Origin: Ianthella basta
Taxonomy: Eukaryota > Porifera > Demospongiae > Verongiida > Ianthellidae
Reading direction: 5' to 3'
Length of the DNA stretch: 64,000 nt
Assembly (NCBI GenBank): GCA_964019415.1
Contig: OZ025873.1
Span: forward strand, 2,095,482 to 2,159,481
Shown here: piece by piece, positions 63,344 to 64,000 of the stretch
How positions within the stretch are numbered: the first letter of the stretch is position 1
Layout: every line of letters starts with the position of its first letter
Notes under the pieces: generated by a model
The model's input: only the letters and a program-made list of their open reading frames with translations
The model's database searches: none
Told to the model about the DNA's origin: nothing
Made by a program: the position numbers and the translations under genes

Positions 63344-64000
63344 CTGCACATCAAAAGAGATGAAAGGTATGGCTGGGTTATGTGTATTGACGTCATTGTC
63401 CAGTCAGGTGGACGTCCATATGCCGCAAGAAGGACCTCGGTTGAACCGAGGTCGAACCAAATTAAGACACCAACCAGGAACGCTGACGAACCTTATCCAT
63501 GGGATGCATTACCATGCCAACGTCTCTCGGTGGGGAATGTAATCAGATTACCTTGCGGTCAATAAATATATCCCTCACAAACAAGTCTAATAATGCACAA
63601 TGTGCAACCTTGGCATTTGCAGTAGCCACAGCGAGCAGCTGTTGAGCCTAACTTATAATTGTCATTCGAACATGCAGTAACAACGCTCGTCTGTTTGTAA
63701 TTGGCGCTTCAAAGCATTCATCATTCTGTCACTAACCCACTAAGTACCCATCCACACATGAGGTGTGTACCAACTTGCACATGCACTTTGCAGTATTCCA
63801 TCAACCCACACTGAAGTGCATTACTTTGGAATTCATTGCTGACCAAGCAAGTAAGAGTAAATGTACAGGACTGGATAGTGGCAATACAAAATGCCAGCAG
63901 CAGCTCAAAGATTGAATAACGGACTACAAGGATACAAAAATGGCTGCTTATGAGGACAACTAGAGTCAACTAAGCCCAAAACTAACTAAAACCTAAGTGT
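63344..64000. other. Upstream TAF5 intron or 5' region, nothing identified
   Basis: The minus strand should continue with TAF5 LisH/NTD1 exons, but no stretch here resembles them. A palindrome ACCTCGGTTGAACCGAGGT occurs at about 63437-63455. No other gene or repeat was seen. Confidence 0.5.

Noticed and set aside
63360-63970. Upstream TAF5 LisH/NTD1 exon
   Set aside because: No minus-strand segment resembles those domains with usable splice sites, so the gene is left 5'-partial.

Overview
The window is nuclear DNA from an animal. Genes are split by many short introns, the proteins match animal orthologues over full length, and intergenic gaps are small. Gene density, abundant (CA)n/(GT)n tracts, a THAP-type Harbinger/ISL2EU transposon and a gag-like gene with a CCCH/CCHC-like zinc module point to an early-branching metazoan such as a sponge, or less likely a cnidarian. 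That placement is inference; nothing here names a species.

Layout. 1-3507 (+) holds the 3' exons of NOP58. 3508-5824 has no recognisable gene. 5825-6595 (-) is a two-exon CDC42-like Rho GTPase, head-to-head with COPS4 (6837-11840, +). COPS4 intron 1 contains a fold-back insertion carrying a copied foreign exon, and a 2-nt reading-frame break lies near the start of its fifth exon. PIKFYVE (11920-26149, +, 23 exons, about 2089 aa) starts 79 bp after the COPS4 stop and carries a 37-bp minisatellite of about 29 copies in one intron. LARP4 (27015-32495, -, 13 exons) is head-to-head with EIF1 copy 1 (32770-33469, +). A 1.2-kb block with EIF1 is repeated almost without change at 36063-37269. Between the copies lies a gag-like gene (34122-35762, -). 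EIF1 copy 2 faces an unrecognised two-exon gene (37181-38742, -).

38779-41876 is a complete-looking ISL2EU/Harbinger-type DNA transposon with 15-bp terminal inverted repeats. It encodes a THAP + DDE transposase (second catalytic Asp replaced by Asn) and a convergent SWIM + PHD protein that seems to have lost its nuclease domain. 42266-51658 (-) is an OSBPL3/6/7-type oxysterol-binding-protein gene (16 exons, 906 aa), head-to-head with CNPPD1 (51783-54624, +, 7 exons). 55307-63343 (-) holds 13 exons of TAF5; its first exons were not found here.

The conserved genes are housekeeping genes of different pathways (snoRNP, COP9 signalosome, phosphoinositide kinase, translation, lipid transfer, TFIID) and do not form one system. 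Three divergent pairs share short promoters. Repeats include a small TA-flanked MITE family (five copies), several minisatellites and long dinucleotide tracts, some running directly from a splice site.

Exon coordinates were placed by hand from GT/AG (one GC/AG) sites and checked by summing exon lengths and phases.
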